Positions 8,970-18,562 are shown, counted from the first letter of the stretch. The stretch is DNA of 50,440 bases from Calditerrivibrio sp. (GCA_026415135.1 JAOAHS010000019.1:1-50440); one strand, 5' to 3'. Notes: generated by a model from the letters alone, not told the origin. Numbers and translations are program-made.

Positions 8970-9164
8970 ATGATATCCAAAACTATGATTATAGCAGAGG
9001 TCATAAAAAAGTTTCCCCAATCTAAAAAAGTGTTTGATGAGTTTAATATGGGATGCTTAAGCTGTATGGGGATTCAAAACGAAACAATTGAAAAGGGTTG
9101 TTTGATGCATGGTATCGATCCTGAAAAACTTATTGCAGAAATAGAAAAAGAGATTAAAAAGTAA
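8970..9164 (+). CDS. DUF1858 domain small protein
   Basis: A 64-residue protein covering one DUF1858 domain. Typical pattern: an N-terminal TMIIAEVIKKFPQSKKVFDEF, then MGCLSCMGIQNETIEKGC with a CxxC pair (C27 and C30), then a short helix HGIDPEKLIAEIEKEI. These proteins are thought to be redox or metal-linked accessory proteins; the family also occurs fused to hybrid-cluster and other redox proteins. A strong AGGAGGTG precedes the ATG. Its stop overlaps the next start (TAATG), tying it to the hydrolase downstream. Confidence 0.85.
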   Translation: MISKTMIIAEVIKKFPQSKKVFDEFNMGCLSCMGIQNETIEKGCLMHGIDPEKLIAEIEKEIKK

Positions 9165-10033
9165 TGTACAGTTATCTTACAGATAGAATTTTTACAATAG
9201 ATTTAGGCCCGAACATGATTATGGGCTGTGATACTGATGATGAGTCAGTTATTTTGTTTGATACATGTATTGATGAGTCTGTTGCTAAAAAAATAGATAA
9301 AATTGCTGCTAAGCCAGTTAAATATATTTTAAACAGCCATTCCCATGCAGATCACACTGGTGGTAACTATTATTTTCAGAAAAAATATAATACTAAGATA
9401 TATATTGATAGCAGGGAGATATCTTTTTGTGAACTTCCTGAATTAGAAACTGCACTATTAAATGGTGGCTATGGTTTATTCTTAACAAAAGATAAATTTT
9501 TATGTGCTAAAAAAAGTTTTGCTGATAGACTTGATAAATTTGATCTGAGGAGTTACGGTATAGAGACATTTGATCTGGCTGGGCATTCACCGGGTATGAC
9601 AGGTTTTAAGGTGGAGGATATTTGCTATTTTGGGGATGCGGTATTTAGTAGAGAAATCATAGACAAATATAAGATTTTATATCTTTATGATGTGAGCAGA
9701 TTTAGAAGATCCCTTGATAAGCTTCTTGGTGTTCCTTATGAAAAATGCGTTATTTGTCATAAGGGTGTGTTTGATAAAAGTCAGATGGAGCATGTAGTAA
9801 ATCTTAATAAAAAACATGTGGAGCAAGTTAAAAATATTGTTTACGATAATATTGATGACAACATTGGCGAAAGGGAGATCTTTTTAAAGGTGGTTGAAAA
9901 ACTTGATATAGAATTGAGCAAAAGTATCTATCTACTTATCTTTTCTACCATAAAAGGGTATCTGTTTGATTTACTTGAGGAAGGTCTGGTGGAGGTCAAT
10001 ATTGATAAAGGTTTTTTATGGAAAAAGATATAG
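9164..10033 (+). CDS. Metallo-beta-lactamase-fold hydrolase
   Basis: A 289-residue protein of the MBL fold. The metal-binding signature SHSHADHTGGN (HxHxDH) lies at about residues 59-69; further ligands are likely the His in LAGHSPGMTGF, the Asp in CYFGDAVFS and the His in VICHKG. The last 85 residues form a winged-helix-like tail common to a subgroup of MBL hydrolases. The substrate is unknown; glyoxalase II-like, persulfide-related or RNA-related activities are all possible. Translationally coupled to the DUF1858 gene before it and overlapping trmB by 16 bases after it. Confidence 0.85.
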   Translation: MYSYLTDRIFTIDLGPNMIMGCDTDDESVILFDTCIDESVAKKIDKIAAKPVKYILNSHSHADHTGGNYYFQKKYNTKIYIDSREISFCELPELETALLNGGYGLFLTKDKFLCAKKSFADRLDKFDLRSYGIETFDLAGHSPGMTGFKVEDICYFGDAVFSREIIDKYKILYLYDVSRFRRSLDKLLGVPYEKCVICHKGVFDKSQMEHVVNLNKKHVEQVKNIVYDNIDDNIGEREIFLKVVEKLDIELSKSIYLLIFSTIKGYLFDLLEEGLVEVNIDKGFLWKKI

Positions 10034-10659
10034 TAAATCTGGAGTTACCTTTTGAAGAGGGTTTATACATCTTTTCCGATGTTATTAAAAGTCAGATAAA
10101 GCCCCTTGCTCAGTATAAATGGGATAACGTTTTTTCTGATAGATATCTGAATGTTGAAATTGGTATTGGTAATGGGGAGTTTATTTGCCATATGGCTGAA
10201 GTGAATAGGGATGAGGTTTATATCGGTTTTGAAGTGATTCGAAAGATTTTTAGAAAGGCTATAGCGAGGGTAAAAAGAAAATGTTTGGATAATGTCAGGT
10301 TGATACAATTTGATGCTGGTTTTTTTATACCCCTTTTAAGGGATTGTTCAGTTAAGAACTTTTATATAAATTTTCCAGATCCATGGCCTAAAAAAAAGCA
10401 CAATAAGCGTAGATTACTCAAGCCAGAGTTTCTCAAAATATTAAAAGAAAAACTTGTACCTGGTGGTAAGCTCTTTATAGTAACTGACCATGATGACTAT
10501 GCCAATGAGATCCTATTGAATCTAAAAACAGTGGAGGGTCTGAGACCTGAGTTTGAAGGATATTATGTCAACGATCTTTTGGATTACTATCCAACAAAAT
10601 ATTATAGAAAATTTGCTGTTCATAATAGAGTATATTTTTATAGGATGGTTAAGGTATGA
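10018..10659 (+). CDS. trmB: tRNA (guanine-N7)-methyltransferase
   Basis: A 213-residue SAM-dependent enzyme that makes m7G46 in the tRNA variable loop. The SAM-binding motif is VEIGIGNGEF (residues 43-52) and the TrmB hallmark FPDPWPKKKHNKRRL lies at about 119-133, with LFIVTDHDDYA after it. The length is usual. It begins inside the hydrolase gene, and its stop overlaps the next ATG. Confidence 0.95.
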   Translation: MEKDIVNLELPFEEGLYIFSDVIKSQIKPLAQYKWDNVFSDRYLNVEIGIGNGEFICHMAEVNRDEVYIGFEVIRKIFRKAIARVKRKCLDNVRLIQFDAGFFIPLLRDCSVKNFYINFPDPWPKKKHNKRRLLKPEFLKILKEKLVPGGKLFIVTDHDDYANEILLNLKTVEGLRPEFEGYYVNDLLDYYPTKYYRKFAVHNRVYFYRMVKV

Positions 10660-11906
10660 AAAGGGTAATACTTGGTGTACTATGTCTGCTTTTTGCAAGT
10701 TCAGTTTTTGCAAAAGATGTCTTTATTCTTGAAGTTAAAGGTATTATTACTGGTTATACTTACAAATACCTTAAGTCCAATTTTGAAAAGATTACTGATA
10801 AGGATGCTCTGATAGTAATAAAGTTAGATACACCTGGAGGAGTTTTAGAATCTACAAGACAGATAGTTCAACTTTTTTTAGAATCTAAATTGCCTGTTGT
10901 TGTATATGTTTCTCCCCAGGGAGCCAGAGCTACCTCTGCTGGGGCATTCATTGCCCTTGCATCTAATTATCTTGTAATGGCTGATGGCACCCATATAGGT
11001 GCTGCCCATCCGGTAAATATTACAGGTGATGATATTAAAGGTGATATGAGAAAAAAGGTGGAGAACGACACTACTGCTTTTATCCGTTCTATATCACAGA
11101 AAAGGGGAAAGGATGAAAAGGTGGCAATGGAGATGGTGCTTAATTCCCTCAGCCTAACAGCAAAGGAAGCTTTTGAAAAGAGAATTGCTGATGATATAGC
11201 TAATACGGATCAAGAGTTTAAAGAAAAGCTTAAAAAACGATTTGGTATCTCTGAGATAACGAGTTTTAAAATAAATGAGCCAACTATTATTGAGAGGATC
11301 GCTTTTTTTCTGAGTGATCCCAATGTCATTGTTATGCTCTTGCTTATTGCAATAGCAGCGATTTTCCTTGAATTTAAGATGCCTGGTTCTTTTATATTTG
11401 CTTCAATAGGTATTGCTGCAATAATACTTTTTCTATTGGCTATAAATATTATACCTATAAATTATTTGGGCTTACTTTTGATTTTTGCTGGTATAGCCTT
11501 TTTGATTGCTGAGATATTTATTACAAGTTTTGGTTTACTTTCTTTGGCTGGAATAGTGTCTCTGGCTTTTGGTATGTACATCCTGTTTAGTAAAGGGGGT
11601 AATATGGGGATTGAAGTCTCTTTGTCCATGATAGTAGGGCTTATTTTTGCTCTTTTGGTAGTGGTGTTGTTCATAGGTAGGTTACTGATAAGGGACATGA
11701 AGAAGAAGGTTGTAACTGGTGTTGAGGGGATGTTGGGTCAAGTGGGGGAAGTTATTGATTGGGATATGGAGAGATCAAAGGGTAAGGTTTTAGTTCATGG
11801 TGAGATATGGAGTGCAGTATCTGATCAGATGCTGACTAAGGGGGATAATGTGCAGGTTACCGCAGTGAATGATTTTGTGTTGAGGGTGAGAAAGATTGAA
11901 GTGTGA
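10656..11906 (+). CDS. NfeD-type membrane serine protease (long form)
   Basis: A 416-residue protein with a signal peptide (1-19, cut after VFA), a ClpP/SppA-like protease domain (about 20-195), four hydrophobic helices (about 220-335) and a C-terminal NfeD OB-fold domain (about 350-416, with GEVIDWDMERSKGKVLVHGEIWSA). The putative catalytic Ser is in ATSAGAFIALA, and the Lys in LSLTAKEAFEKRIAD, matching the Ser-Lys dyad of the archaeal 1510-N protease. Such proteins are thought to cooperate with stomatin-like proteins in membrane quality control; no stomatin gene is adjacent. Overlaps both neighbours. Confidence 0.88.
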   Translation: MKRVILGVLCLLFASSVFAKDVFILEVKGIITGYTYKYLKSNFEKITDKDALIVIKLDTPGGVLESTRQIVQLFLESKLPVVVYVSPQGARATSAGAFIALASNYLVMADGTHIGAAHPVNITGDDIKGDMRKKVENDTTAFIRSISQKRGKDEKVAMEMVLNSLSLTAKEAFEKRIADDIANTDQEFKEKLKKRFGISEITSFKINEPTIIERIAFFLSDPNVIVMLLLIAIAAIFLEFKMPGSFIFASIGIAAIILFLLAINIIPINYLGLLLIFAGIAFLIAEIFITSFGLLSLAGIVSLAFGMYILFSKGGNMGIEVSLSMIVGLIFALLVVVLFIGRLLIRDMKKKVVTGVEGMLGQVGEVIDWDMERSKGKVLVHGEIWSAVSDQMLTKGDNVQVTAVNDFVLRVRKIEV

Positions 11907-13071
11907 ACATTTTTTTGTACTTGATAAATATAATAAATTTTCAATAAGGGCTTTATTGGTAGCTTTTGAAAAATGGTTCCCAGATCTGAACTATAGGGTA
12001 ATAAAAGTTGATGAAATAAAAGATCATCTCACTGATGGCTTTTACTTTTTTTCATTTAACAGTATTAATGCTAGGTTTTATTTAGAACTGGTAAATAGTA
12101 TCAAAAAGAGTTCTCGTAATCTTAAGACCGTTTGTGGAGGTCCCCATCCTTCGGCAAGACCAGATGAGGTTTCAGCTTATTTTGACAAAGTAGGTGTTGG
12201 TGAAGGGGAATTGATATTAAAGGAGATAGTTGAGGATCTATTATCAGGGAATGAGGGAAAAAAGGTTTACAAGAGTTCGAGCAGGATTTCTTTAGATGAT
12301 TACCCTGCCTATCCCAGAAAGAAAAGTCTCTTTGGTGCCATCGAACTTATGAGGGGGTGTACCTTTTCTTGTAGTTACTGTCAGACACCTCAGCTATACA
12401 AAGGTGCTTTAAGGTTTAGGTCTGTGGAGAAGGTTTTAGAGGATGTGGCTTATGGTTTGGAACATAATAAAACAGATATAAGATTCATTTCGCCTGATTC
12501 TGCTTCATATTTTTACAATGGAGCTGTGAATTATGTTAAAATAGAAGATCTTTTAAATAGACTTAGTAAACTTTTGAAGGGTAGGGGAAGGATATTTTAT
12601 GGTTCTTTTCCATCAGAGATCAATCCATATTTTGTTAATGATGACTTTGTAAGACTTATCAAGGAGTATTGTCATAATAGAAGGGTTGTTTTGGGGCTTC
12701 AGTCTGCTTCAAAGAAGATGTTAAAAAAGATGAATAGACCAGATGATATTGAACGGGTTGAGTATGCTATTGAGCTTTTTTTGAAGTACAGATTTATTGT
12801 TGATGTGGATTTTATTTTTGGGCTGCCGTTTGAGACAGATGAGACGATAATGGAAACGATGCAATGGATTGAGAAGTGGTCATCCAGAGTCAGAATTCAT
12901 TCCCATTATTTTATGCCTTTGCCTGGTAGTAAGTGGGAGCATTTATCTCCCACAGAGATGCCAGAATATTTTGAACGTTTTGTAAAGAGTCTCGAAGGCA
13001 AGAGCCGTCTTTTTGGACAATGGAACACCCAGCAAAACTTAGCCTACTGCCTTGAGAGCCTTCAGGTGTAA
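11896..13071 (+). CDS. B12-binding/radical SAM protein, MJ_1487-like
   Basis: A 391-residue protein with an N-terminal cobalamin-binding-like half (GGPHPSARPDEVSAYFDKVGVGEGE, residues 81-105) and a radical SAM core whose [4Fe-4S] cysteines are C155, C159 and C162 in RGCTFSCSYCQTP. Later segments FIFGLPFETDETI and PLPGSKWEHL are usual for radical SAM enzymes with TIM-barrel folds. It resembles the uncharacterised family I know as MJ_1487-type; the substrate is unknown. It starts at TTG 11 bases inside the NfeD gene; no better start is seen downstream. Confidence 0.82.
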   Translation: MKCEHFFVLDKYNKFSIRALLVAFEKWFPDLNYRVIKVDEIKDHLTDGFYFFSFNSINARFYLELVNSIKKSSRNLKTVCGGPHPSARPDEVSAYFDKVGVGEGELILKEIVEDLLSGNEGKKVYKSSSRISLDDYPAYPRKKSLFGAIELMRGCTFSCSYCQTPQLYKGALRFRSVEKVLEDVAYGLEHNKTDIRFISPDSASYFYNGAVNYVKIEDLLNRLSKLLKGRGRIFYGSFPSEINPYFVNDDFVRLIKEYCHNRRVVLGLQSASKKMLKKMNRPDDIERVEYAIELFLKYRFIVDVDFIFGLPFETDETIMETMQWIEKWSSRVRIHSHYFMPLPGSKWEHLSPTEMPEYFERFVKSLEGKSRLFGQWNTQQNLAYCLESLQV

Positions 13072-13138
13072 ATTATAGCTTGATAATATTTTTCAAGATG
13101 TTATTTTAAGTACAAAATACTATTAAAAAGGTGTGTAT

Positions 13139-13399
13139 ATGAAAGAAACAATCCTTGAAATGAAGAAAAAGCTTATTCTCATCGAAGATTTTGGGGTTAC
13201 TGAGGAGGATGTTGTAAAAGAGCTGGGAGTCAGTCTAAAAGAATATGAACAAAAAACTGATGTATTATTCAATGAGTTATCCAGTGATGAGAAGGAATGG
13301 GTTTTAAAAGAATTATCCAACTGGTTTTTGGAATATAATACATTTTTTGGTGGCTGTGGTAAAAATTGTAGTAGCTGTTTGAAACATTCAGAGATTTAA
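13139..13399 (+). CDS. Small Cys-tailed protein, function unknown
   Basis: An 86-residue protein I do not recognise. The body is charged and helical (Lys/Glu-rich) with a possible helix-turn-helix phrase DFGVTEEDVVKELGVSLKEY (residues 17-36). It ends in GGCGKNCSSCLKH, with three Cys in a CxxxCxxC arrangement that could bind metal or an iron-sulfur cluster. AAAGGTG sits five bases before the ATG at 13139, so that start is preferred over an in-frame GTG at 13133. Stand-alone between the radical SAM gene and rpiB. Confidence 0.6.
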   Translation: MKETILEMKKKLILIEDFGVTEEDVVKELGVSLKEYEQKTDVLFNELSSDEKEWVLKELSNWFLEYNTFFGGCGKNCSSCLKHSEI

Positions 13400-13410
13400 T
13401 AGTTTGTATT

Positions 13411-13435
13411 AGTTTTATAATTTTAAAACTGTTTT
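13411..13435 (+). terminator. Weak AT-rich hairpin, possible terminator
   Basis: AGTTTTA (13411-13417) pairs perfectly with TAAAACT (13424-13430), loop of six bases, followed by GTTTT. The stem is nearly all A-T, so stability is low. It lies 12 bases past the small Cys-tailed gene. Confidence 0.35.
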
Positions 13436-13448
13436 CGAAAATAATTTC

Positions 13449-13477
13449 TTGACCTTTTCATTACAATTATCTAAAAG
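13449..13477 (+). promoter_or_regulatory. Candidate promoter for rpiB-glyA
   Basis: TTGACC (13449-13454) with TAAAAG (13472-13477) at a 17-base spacer, 44 bases before rpiB. The -35 is good and the -10 moderate. The 120-base gap holds no recognisable riboswitch. Confidence 0.4.
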
Positions 13478-13520
13478 GTTAGTCTGTTAGTCCGGTAAAG
13501 TTCTTACTTTAGGGTGATAG

Positions 13521-13991
13521 ATGAGAGTTAGTTTGGCTTCTGATCATGGTGGTTTTGAGTTAAAAAATACAATACTTACCTATGTTCATTCTAAAGGGCA
13601 TAATGTATTAGATCTCGGGACGTACTCGAGTGATTCAGTAGATTATCCAGACTTTGCGTTAAAAGCAATTGAATCTATACTAAACCACGATGTTGAAAGG
13701 TCTATTATTCTTTGTGGTACAGGTATTGGTATATCGATAAGCGCCAACAGGTTTCCGGGGATTAGGGCCGCTTTATGCTGGGACCCCTTTACTGCTAAAT
13801 TGAGTAGATTGCATAACGATGCAAATATTCTTGTTTTAGGTGGGAGACTGATAGGGGTTGAGCTTGCTAAAGAGATTGTAGATGTATGGTTAAACACCGG
13901 GTTTGAAGGTGGAAGACATGAAAGAAGAATATCAAAAATAGATGAATATGCCTATAAATATTGGAAAAAATATATGGAAGGTGAGAAATGA
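13521..13991 (+). CDS. rpiB: Ribose-5-phosphate isomerase B
   Basis: A 156-residue enzyme interconverting ribose 5-phosphate and ribulose 5-phosphate. Typical N-terminus [13 protein letters not shown] (residues 4-16), [20 protein letters not shown], and the catalytic Cys region [19 protein letters not shown] followed by [26 protein letters not shown] precedes the ATG. It overlaps glyA by four bases, a pairing seen in many bacteria. Confidence 0.95.
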   Translation: MRVSLASDHGGFELKNTILTYVHSKGHNVLDLGTYSSDSVDYPDFALKAIESILNHDVERSIILCGTGIGISISANRFPGIRAALCWDPFTAKLSRLHNDANILVLGGRLIGVELAKEIVDVWLNTGFEGGRHERRISKIDEYAYKYWKKYMEGEK

Positions 13992-15244
13992 GTTTATATG
14001 ATTTTGTAAAAAAGACCGATCCAGAAGTTTATGATGCTTTGATCAAAGAGATTGAACGTCAGGAGACCCATATTGAGTTGATAGCCAGTGAAAATTTTGT
14101 AAGTCCAGCTGTGCTCGAAGCCCAGGGTTCGATAATGACAAATAAATACGCAGAAGGTTACCCCGCTAAAAGGTATTATGGAGGGTGTGAATATGTTGAT
14201 ATAGCAGAGGAATTGGCCATTAAGCGGGCAAAGGAGCTTTTTGGGGCGGAGCATGCAAACGTTCAGGCTCATTCTGGTAGTCAAGCAAACATGGCTGTTT
14301 ATTTTGCAGTATTAAAACCTGGAGATACAATAATGGGGATGAATCTTTCCCATGGGGGGCATCTCACACACGGAAGTCCTGTAAACTTTTCAGGTAGATT
14401 TTATAATGTAATACCGTATGGTGTAAGTAAAGACACAGAAACGATAGATTATAATGAGGCTGAGAGGTTAGCTAAAGAGCATAAGCCTAAGATGATAATG
14501 GTTGGTGCCAGTGCGTACCCAAGGGTGATAGATTTTAAGGCTTTTAGAGAGATTGCGGATACAGTGGGGGCTGTGCTTGTTGTGGATATGGCCCATATTG
14601 CAGGGCTTGTGGCTGCTGGTGTCCACCCGTCCCCTGTTCCGTACGCAGATTTTGTAACCACCACTACCCATAAGACTTTAAGGGGACCGAGGGGCGGCTT
14701 GATTCTTTGTAAAGAGGCCTTTGCAAAAACTCTTAACTCACAGATCTTCCCCGGCATTCAAGGGGGTCCTCTTATGCATGTGATAGCTGCCAAGGCTGTT
14801 GCCCTTAAGGAGGCTATGACAGAGGAGTTTAAAGAATACCAAAAACAGATTGTGAAAAATGCTAAGAGATTATCTGAGAGATTGCTAAAGAATGGTTTTA
14901 AATTGGTATCAGGAGGAACAGATAATCACCTAATGCTTATAAATCTATCAAATGTTGATATTACTGGTAAAGATGCCGAAGAGGCTCTGGGTAAAGCTAA
15001 CATAACTGTGAACAAAAATACTGTTCCTTTTGAGACTAGATCACCATTCATTACCAGTGGAGTGCGTATAGGTACACCAGCTGTTACTACAAGGGGGATG
15101 AAAGAAGCTGAGATGGATATTATAGGTGATCTTATTTCCCAGGTGCTGTCTGAGCCTAATAATGAGGCAAATATTAAATCAGTAAAAGAACAAGTGTTAA
15201 AGTTGTGTGAAGCATTTCCACTTTATAAGGGGAAGTTGTATTAA
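13988..15244 (+). CDS. glyA: Serine hydroxymethyltransferase
   Basis: A 418-residue PLP enzyme that converts serine and tetrahydrofolate to glycine and methylene-THF, feeding purine, dTMP and methionine synthesis. [38 protein letters not shown] and the PLP lysine in [13 protein letters not shown] (about residue 225) are diagnostic. Full length. It is the main source of one-carbon units used by metF, purH and (formally) formyltransferases elsewhere in this window. Confidence 0.97.
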   Translation: MSLYDFVKKTDPEVYDALIKEIERQETHIELIASENFVSPAVLEAQGSIMTNKYAEGYPAKRYYGGCEYVDIAEELAIKRAKELFGAEHANVQAHSGSQANMAVYFAVLKPGDTIMGMNLSHGGHLTHGSPVNFSGRFYNVIPYGVSKDTETIDYNEAERLAKEHKPKMIMVGASAYPRVIDFKAFREIADTVGAVLVVDMAHIAGLVAAGVHPSPVPYADFVTTTTHKTLRGPRGGLILCKEAFAKTLNSQIFPGIQGGPLMHVIAAKAVALKEAMTEEFKEYQKQIVKNAKRLSERLLKNGFKLVSGGTDNHLMLINLSNVDITGKDAEEALGKANITVNKNTVPFETRSPFITSGVRIGTPAVTTRGMKEAEMDIIGDLISQVLSEPNNEANIKSVKEQVLKLCEAFPLYKGKLY

Positions 15245-15265
15245 AATTTTCTGTGTGGGAATGAA

Positions 15266-15715
15266 TTGAGACCAGATTGGGATGAGTACTTTTTTAAAAT
15301 TATAAATGTAGTTAAAGAGCGCTCTACTTGTATTAGACGCCAGGTTGGTGCTGTAATAGTTAAAGAAAATCATATACTTGCCACAGGGTATAATGGAGTT
15401 CCAACAGGTATCAGTCACTGCTCTGATGTGGGATGTATAAGAGCAAAACTTAATGTACCATCCGGTCAAAGACATGAGCTTTGTAGAGGGTTGCATGCCG
15501 AGCAGAATGCAATCATACAATCTGCGAAATATGGTGTTTGTATTGATGGCTCGACAATATATACTAATACTAAACCGTGTTCAATATGTTCTAAAATGAT
15601 TATAAATGCAGGAATAAGAGAGATTGTTTACCAGGAGTATTACGATGATCAATTGGCCGACGATTTACTTAAAGAAACATCGATTATTGTGAGACAATAC
15701 GAAAAAATGAGGTAA
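15266..15715 (+). CDS. dCMP deaminase family protein
   Basis: A 149-residue zinc deaminase. The zinc/catalytic motif is GLHAEQNAI (His and Glu) with PCSICSKMI (two Cys) downstream, and the N-terminus [20 protein letters not shown] is typical of dCMP deaminases, as is [12 protein letters not shown]. It likely makes dUMP for thymidylate synthesis. Start is TTG, since the in-frame upstream codons give no ATG/GTG and the family begins with this sequence; the ribosome binding site is weak. It is 21 bases after glyA, whose product feeds thymidylate synthase. Confidence 0.9.
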   Translation: MRPDWDEYFFKIINVVKERSTCIRRQVGAVIVKENHILATGYNGVPTGISHCSDVGCIRAKLNVPSGQRHELCRGLHAEQNAIIQSAKYGVCIDGSTIYTNTKPCSICSKMIINAGIREIVYQEYYDDQLADDLLKETSIIVRQYEKMR

Positions 15716-15718
15716 AAG

Positions 15719-17020
15719 ATGCAGAGATTTTCATTTCCTGGTGGAGTTCATCCTGAATACAACAAAGAAAAAACAGCATCTAAAAAGATTGAACCATTGA
15801 CCTATGAGATTGGAGAGGTATTACAAATACCTATAACTCAACACTTGGGTGCTCCTTCAAAAGAACTTGTAAAAAAGAAGGATATTGTTAAAGTTGGTCA
15901 AAAAATTGCCAACATGTCAGGTTTTATAAGCAGCAATCTGCATTCCCCTTTTAACGGTGAAGTGGAAGGGTTGGTGCTCGCATCTCATCCTATACTTGGC
16001 TATGTCCCAGCAGTAAGATTGAAGATAATGGATCTAAACGATGACTATATGAGAATTCAAAACAAAGAGAAGATCCAAGATTTGGTTGCTGAGGCTGGTA
16101 TTGTGGGGCTTGGTGGAGCTACATTTCCCACTCATGTAAAACTTAGTCCTCCTAAAAGAATTGATACTTTGATTGTTAATGGTGCAGAATGTGAGCCTTT
16201 TTTGACATGTGATCATAGATTAATGGTGGAAAATGCCGAGGAGATCCTTTTAGGAGCGTTGATCGTTAAAGATAAACTTAATATAGAAAATCTCATTGTA
16301 GCTGTAGAGGATAACAAACTCGATGCTTATCAGGTATTTGAAAAATATAAAATAAAATACACCTTTGATCTTCAACTTTTACATACTAAATACCCCCAGG
16401 GGGGTGAAAAGCAGTTGATCTATGCTACTACTGGTAGAGTTGTGCCTGAAGGTAGATTACCTTTGGATGTAGGTGTAATAGTTCACAACGTTGGAACTTT
16501 TAAGGCTATTTATGAAGCGTGGACATTTGGAAAACCATTGTACGAAAGGGTTGTAACCGTTACTGGCGCAGTAAAAGATCCAAAAAACCTTTTGGTGAAA
16601 ATAGGAACACCTATTTCAAAACTTATAGATGCCTGTGGAGGTTTTTTAGGTAAACCTAAGAAGATCATCATGGGGGGGCCGATGATGGGTTTTGCTGCTA
16701 CATCGATGGATACACCTACTATGAAGGGGACAAGTGGTTTGGTTGTGTTGCGGGAAGAAGACTTACCAGATATGAAAAAGACAAATTGTATAAGATGTGG
16801 CAGATGTGTTCAGGCTTGTCCCATGGGTCTTGTTCCTGCCATTATGGAGCAATATAGTCTAAATGAGATGTATGAAAAGCTTATAGATTGGCATGTAGTA
16901 AATTGTATAGAATGTGGATGCTGTAGTTATGTTTGTCCAGCAAGAAGACCCCTTGTCGGGTATTTCAAAACCGCTAAGAGACAGGTAATGAATATTTTAA
17001 AACAGAGGTCTCAAAAATGA
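15719..17020 (+). CDS. rnfC: Rnf complex subunit RnfC
   Basis: A 433-residue peripheral subunit of the Rnf ferredoxin:NAD+ oxidoreductase, carrying the NADH/FMN site and two [4Fe-4S] clusters. The N-terminus FPGGVHPEYNKEKTA is diagnostic; GLGGATFPTHVKLSPP is the NADH/FMN-binding region; TNCIRCGRCVQACPMGL and VNCIECGCCSYVCPARRPL (about residues 364-415) are the cluster motifs. First gene of the C-D-G-E-A-B operon; the stop overlaps rnfD. Confidence 0.95.
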   Translation: MQRFSFPGGVHPEYNKEKTASKKIEPLTYEIGEVLQIPITQHLGAPSKELVKKKDIVKVGQKIANMSGFISSNLHSPFNGEVEGLVLASHPILGYVPAVRLKIMDLNDDYMRIQNKEKIQDLVAEAGIVGLGGATFPTHVKLSPPKRIDTLIVNGAECEPFLTCDHRLMVENAEEILLGALIVKDKLNIENLIVAVEDNKLDAYQVFEKYKIKYTFDLQLLHTKYPQGGEKQLIYATTGRVVPEGRLPLDVGVIVHNVGTFKAIYEAWTFGKPLYERVVTVTGAVKDPKNLLVKIGTPISKLIDACGGFLGKPKKIIMGGPMMGFAATSMDTPTMKGTSGLVVLREEDLPDMKKTNCIRCGRCVQACPMGLVPAIMEQYSLNEMYEKLIDWHVVNCIECGCCSYVCPARRPLVGYFKTAKRQVMNILKQRSQK

Positions 17021-18009
17021 GTGATAAACTTTTAGTGACTTTTTCACCGCACATTAGGGATGAGATGACCACTTCAAAAGTGATGTTGCATGTTGTCTAT
17101 GCCCTTTTACCTGCTATCGCTGTTTCCATCTATTTTTTTGGTTATTTTGCCGTTAAGACTTATTTACTTACAATTTTTTTTACGTTGATATTTGAATATA
17201 TTTTCTTGAAATTACGAAAAAGAGCCATCACTTTACATGATAATAGTGCACTTGTTACAGGTATTTTACTTGCTATGAACTTACCTCCAGATTCTCCATG
17301 GTGGTTAATTGCGGTGGGGTCTTTTATAGCTATTGTTATTGGTAAACAGATCTATGGAGGACTGGGGCAAAATCCCTTTAATCCTGCACTTGTGGCAAGG
17401 GTTTTTCTTCTCATATCTTGGCCTGCTCAGATGACAAACTGGATAAAACCAGTACCCCTACACCAATCTTTTTTCTTTGATGCTGTATCCACAGCGACAC
17501 CATTGGGGCAAGCAAAAGCTGAGATAATCGCTAATGGTAAAATAATTGGTAACTATAATGATGTATTCAACTATGCTGGTGGTTATATGGCTGGGTCTCT
17601 GGGGGAAGTAGCTGCATTTGCTATAGTATTAGGTGGTCTGTACCTTTTATATAAGAGAATAATCTCCTATCATATACCTGTTTTCTATCTTGTGGGTTTT
17701 TTAGTTATCGTTGTTCCATATTGGCTTATACACCCAGAGAAAAGTCTGAATCCTTTAGTACATCTTACAACAGGTGGTTTAATGTTGGGTGTTTTTTTTA
17801 TGGCTACGGATATGGTAACAAGCCCGGTGACTAAAAAGGGGCAGGTAATCTTTGGTATAGGTTGTGGTATTTTGACTGCTGTCATAAGGATTTTTGGTAG
17901 TTACCCTGAGGGTGTTTCTTTTGCGATTTTGATAATGAATGCCTTTGTTCCTTTGATTGATTACTACCTTAGACCAAAAAGTTTTGGGGAGGTGGTAGAT
18001 GAAAAGTAG
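17017..18009 (+). CDS. rnfD: Rnf complex subunit RnfD
   Basis: A 330-residue integral membrane subunit with about ten hydrophobic helices and covalently bound FMN. The N-terminus LLVTFSPHIRDEMTTSKVM and LGQNPFNPALVARVFLL are family signatures. The FMN-phosphoester attachment threonine is expected in VSTATPLGQAK (about residue 163). Overlaps rnfC by four bases and rnfG by eleven. Confidence 0.94.
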   Translation: MSDKLLVTFSPHIRDEMTTSKVMLHVVYALLPAIAVSIYFFGYFAVKTYLLTIFFTLIFEYIFLKLRKRAITLHDNSALVTGILLAMNLPPDSPWWLIAVGSFIAIVIGKQIYGGLGQNPFNPALVARVFLLISWPAQMTNWIKPVPLHQSFFFDAVSTATPLGQAKAEIIANGKIIGNYNDVFNYAGGYMAGSLGEVAAFAIVLGGLYLLYKRIISYHIPVFYLVGFLVIVVPYWLIHPEKSLNPLVHLTTGGLMLGVFFMATDMVTSPVTKKGQVIFGIGCGILTAVIRIFGSYPEGVSFAILIMNAFVPLIDYYLRPKSFGEVVDEK

Positions 18010-18562
18010 TTTGAACATGATTTATATACTTACGATAGTGACAGGTATAGCTGCCTTTTTATTGGCTATTACCTATAAGGGAACAAAGGATAAGATTGAA
18101 GAGGCTTATAGGTTGGAATTGATAAAGGCATTGAATATAGTGCTGCCTAAATACGATAACAAGCCAGATACAGATAAAATAGATGTGGACGGAAAAACGG
18201 TCTATCTTGCAAAATTGGCAGGTACCACTGTTGGGTATGCTTTAAAAAGTAAGTCGTCAAAGGGTTATAGTGGTGATATTGACATCCTTGTTGGTTTTGA
18301 TAAAAATGGTAAAGTGTACGGTGTGGAGATTTTAAAACATGCTGAAACTCCTGGTCTTGGTAATAAGATAGAAAATGAGAGTTTTAAAAAACAGTTTGTG
18401 GGTTTAGGAAAAGATGACAAGATTATGGTGAAAAAGGATGGTGGTAACATAGATCAATTTAGTGGAGCTACAATAAGTCCAAGAGCTGTCTGTGAAGCCG
18501 TTACGATAGCAGTGAAATTTTTAAATGAAAAAGTTCTCCCCCTACAAGGAGGCAAGGAATGA
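17999..18562 (+). CDS. rnfG: Rnf complex subunit RnfG
   Basis: A 187-residue protein with one N-terminal membrane helix (about residues 6-24) and an extracytoplasmic FMN-binding domain. The flavin attachment motif is FSGATISPRAV (SGATxS, about residues 153-163), where FMN is bound to the threonine; KHAETPGLGNKIENESF is also typical. It starts inside rnfD and overlaps rnfE by four bases. Confidence 0.94.
   Translation: MKSSLNMIYILTIVTGIAAFLLAITYKGTKDKIEEAYRLELIKALNIVLPKYDNKPDTDKIDVDGKTVYLAKLAGTTVGYALKSKSSKGYSGDIDILVGFDKNGKVYGVEILKHAETPGLGNKIENESFKKQFVGLGKDDKIMVKKDGGNIDQFSGATISPRAVCEAVTIAVKFLNEKVLPLQGGKE

Noticed and set aside
13400-13520. Possible glycine or folate riboswitch upstream of rpiB-glyA
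   Set aside because: The space between candidate promoter and start is about 45 bases and has no matching conserved motif.
14449-14757. 102-residue minus-strand frame inside glyA
   Set aside because: Antisense shadow of a clearly complete glyA.
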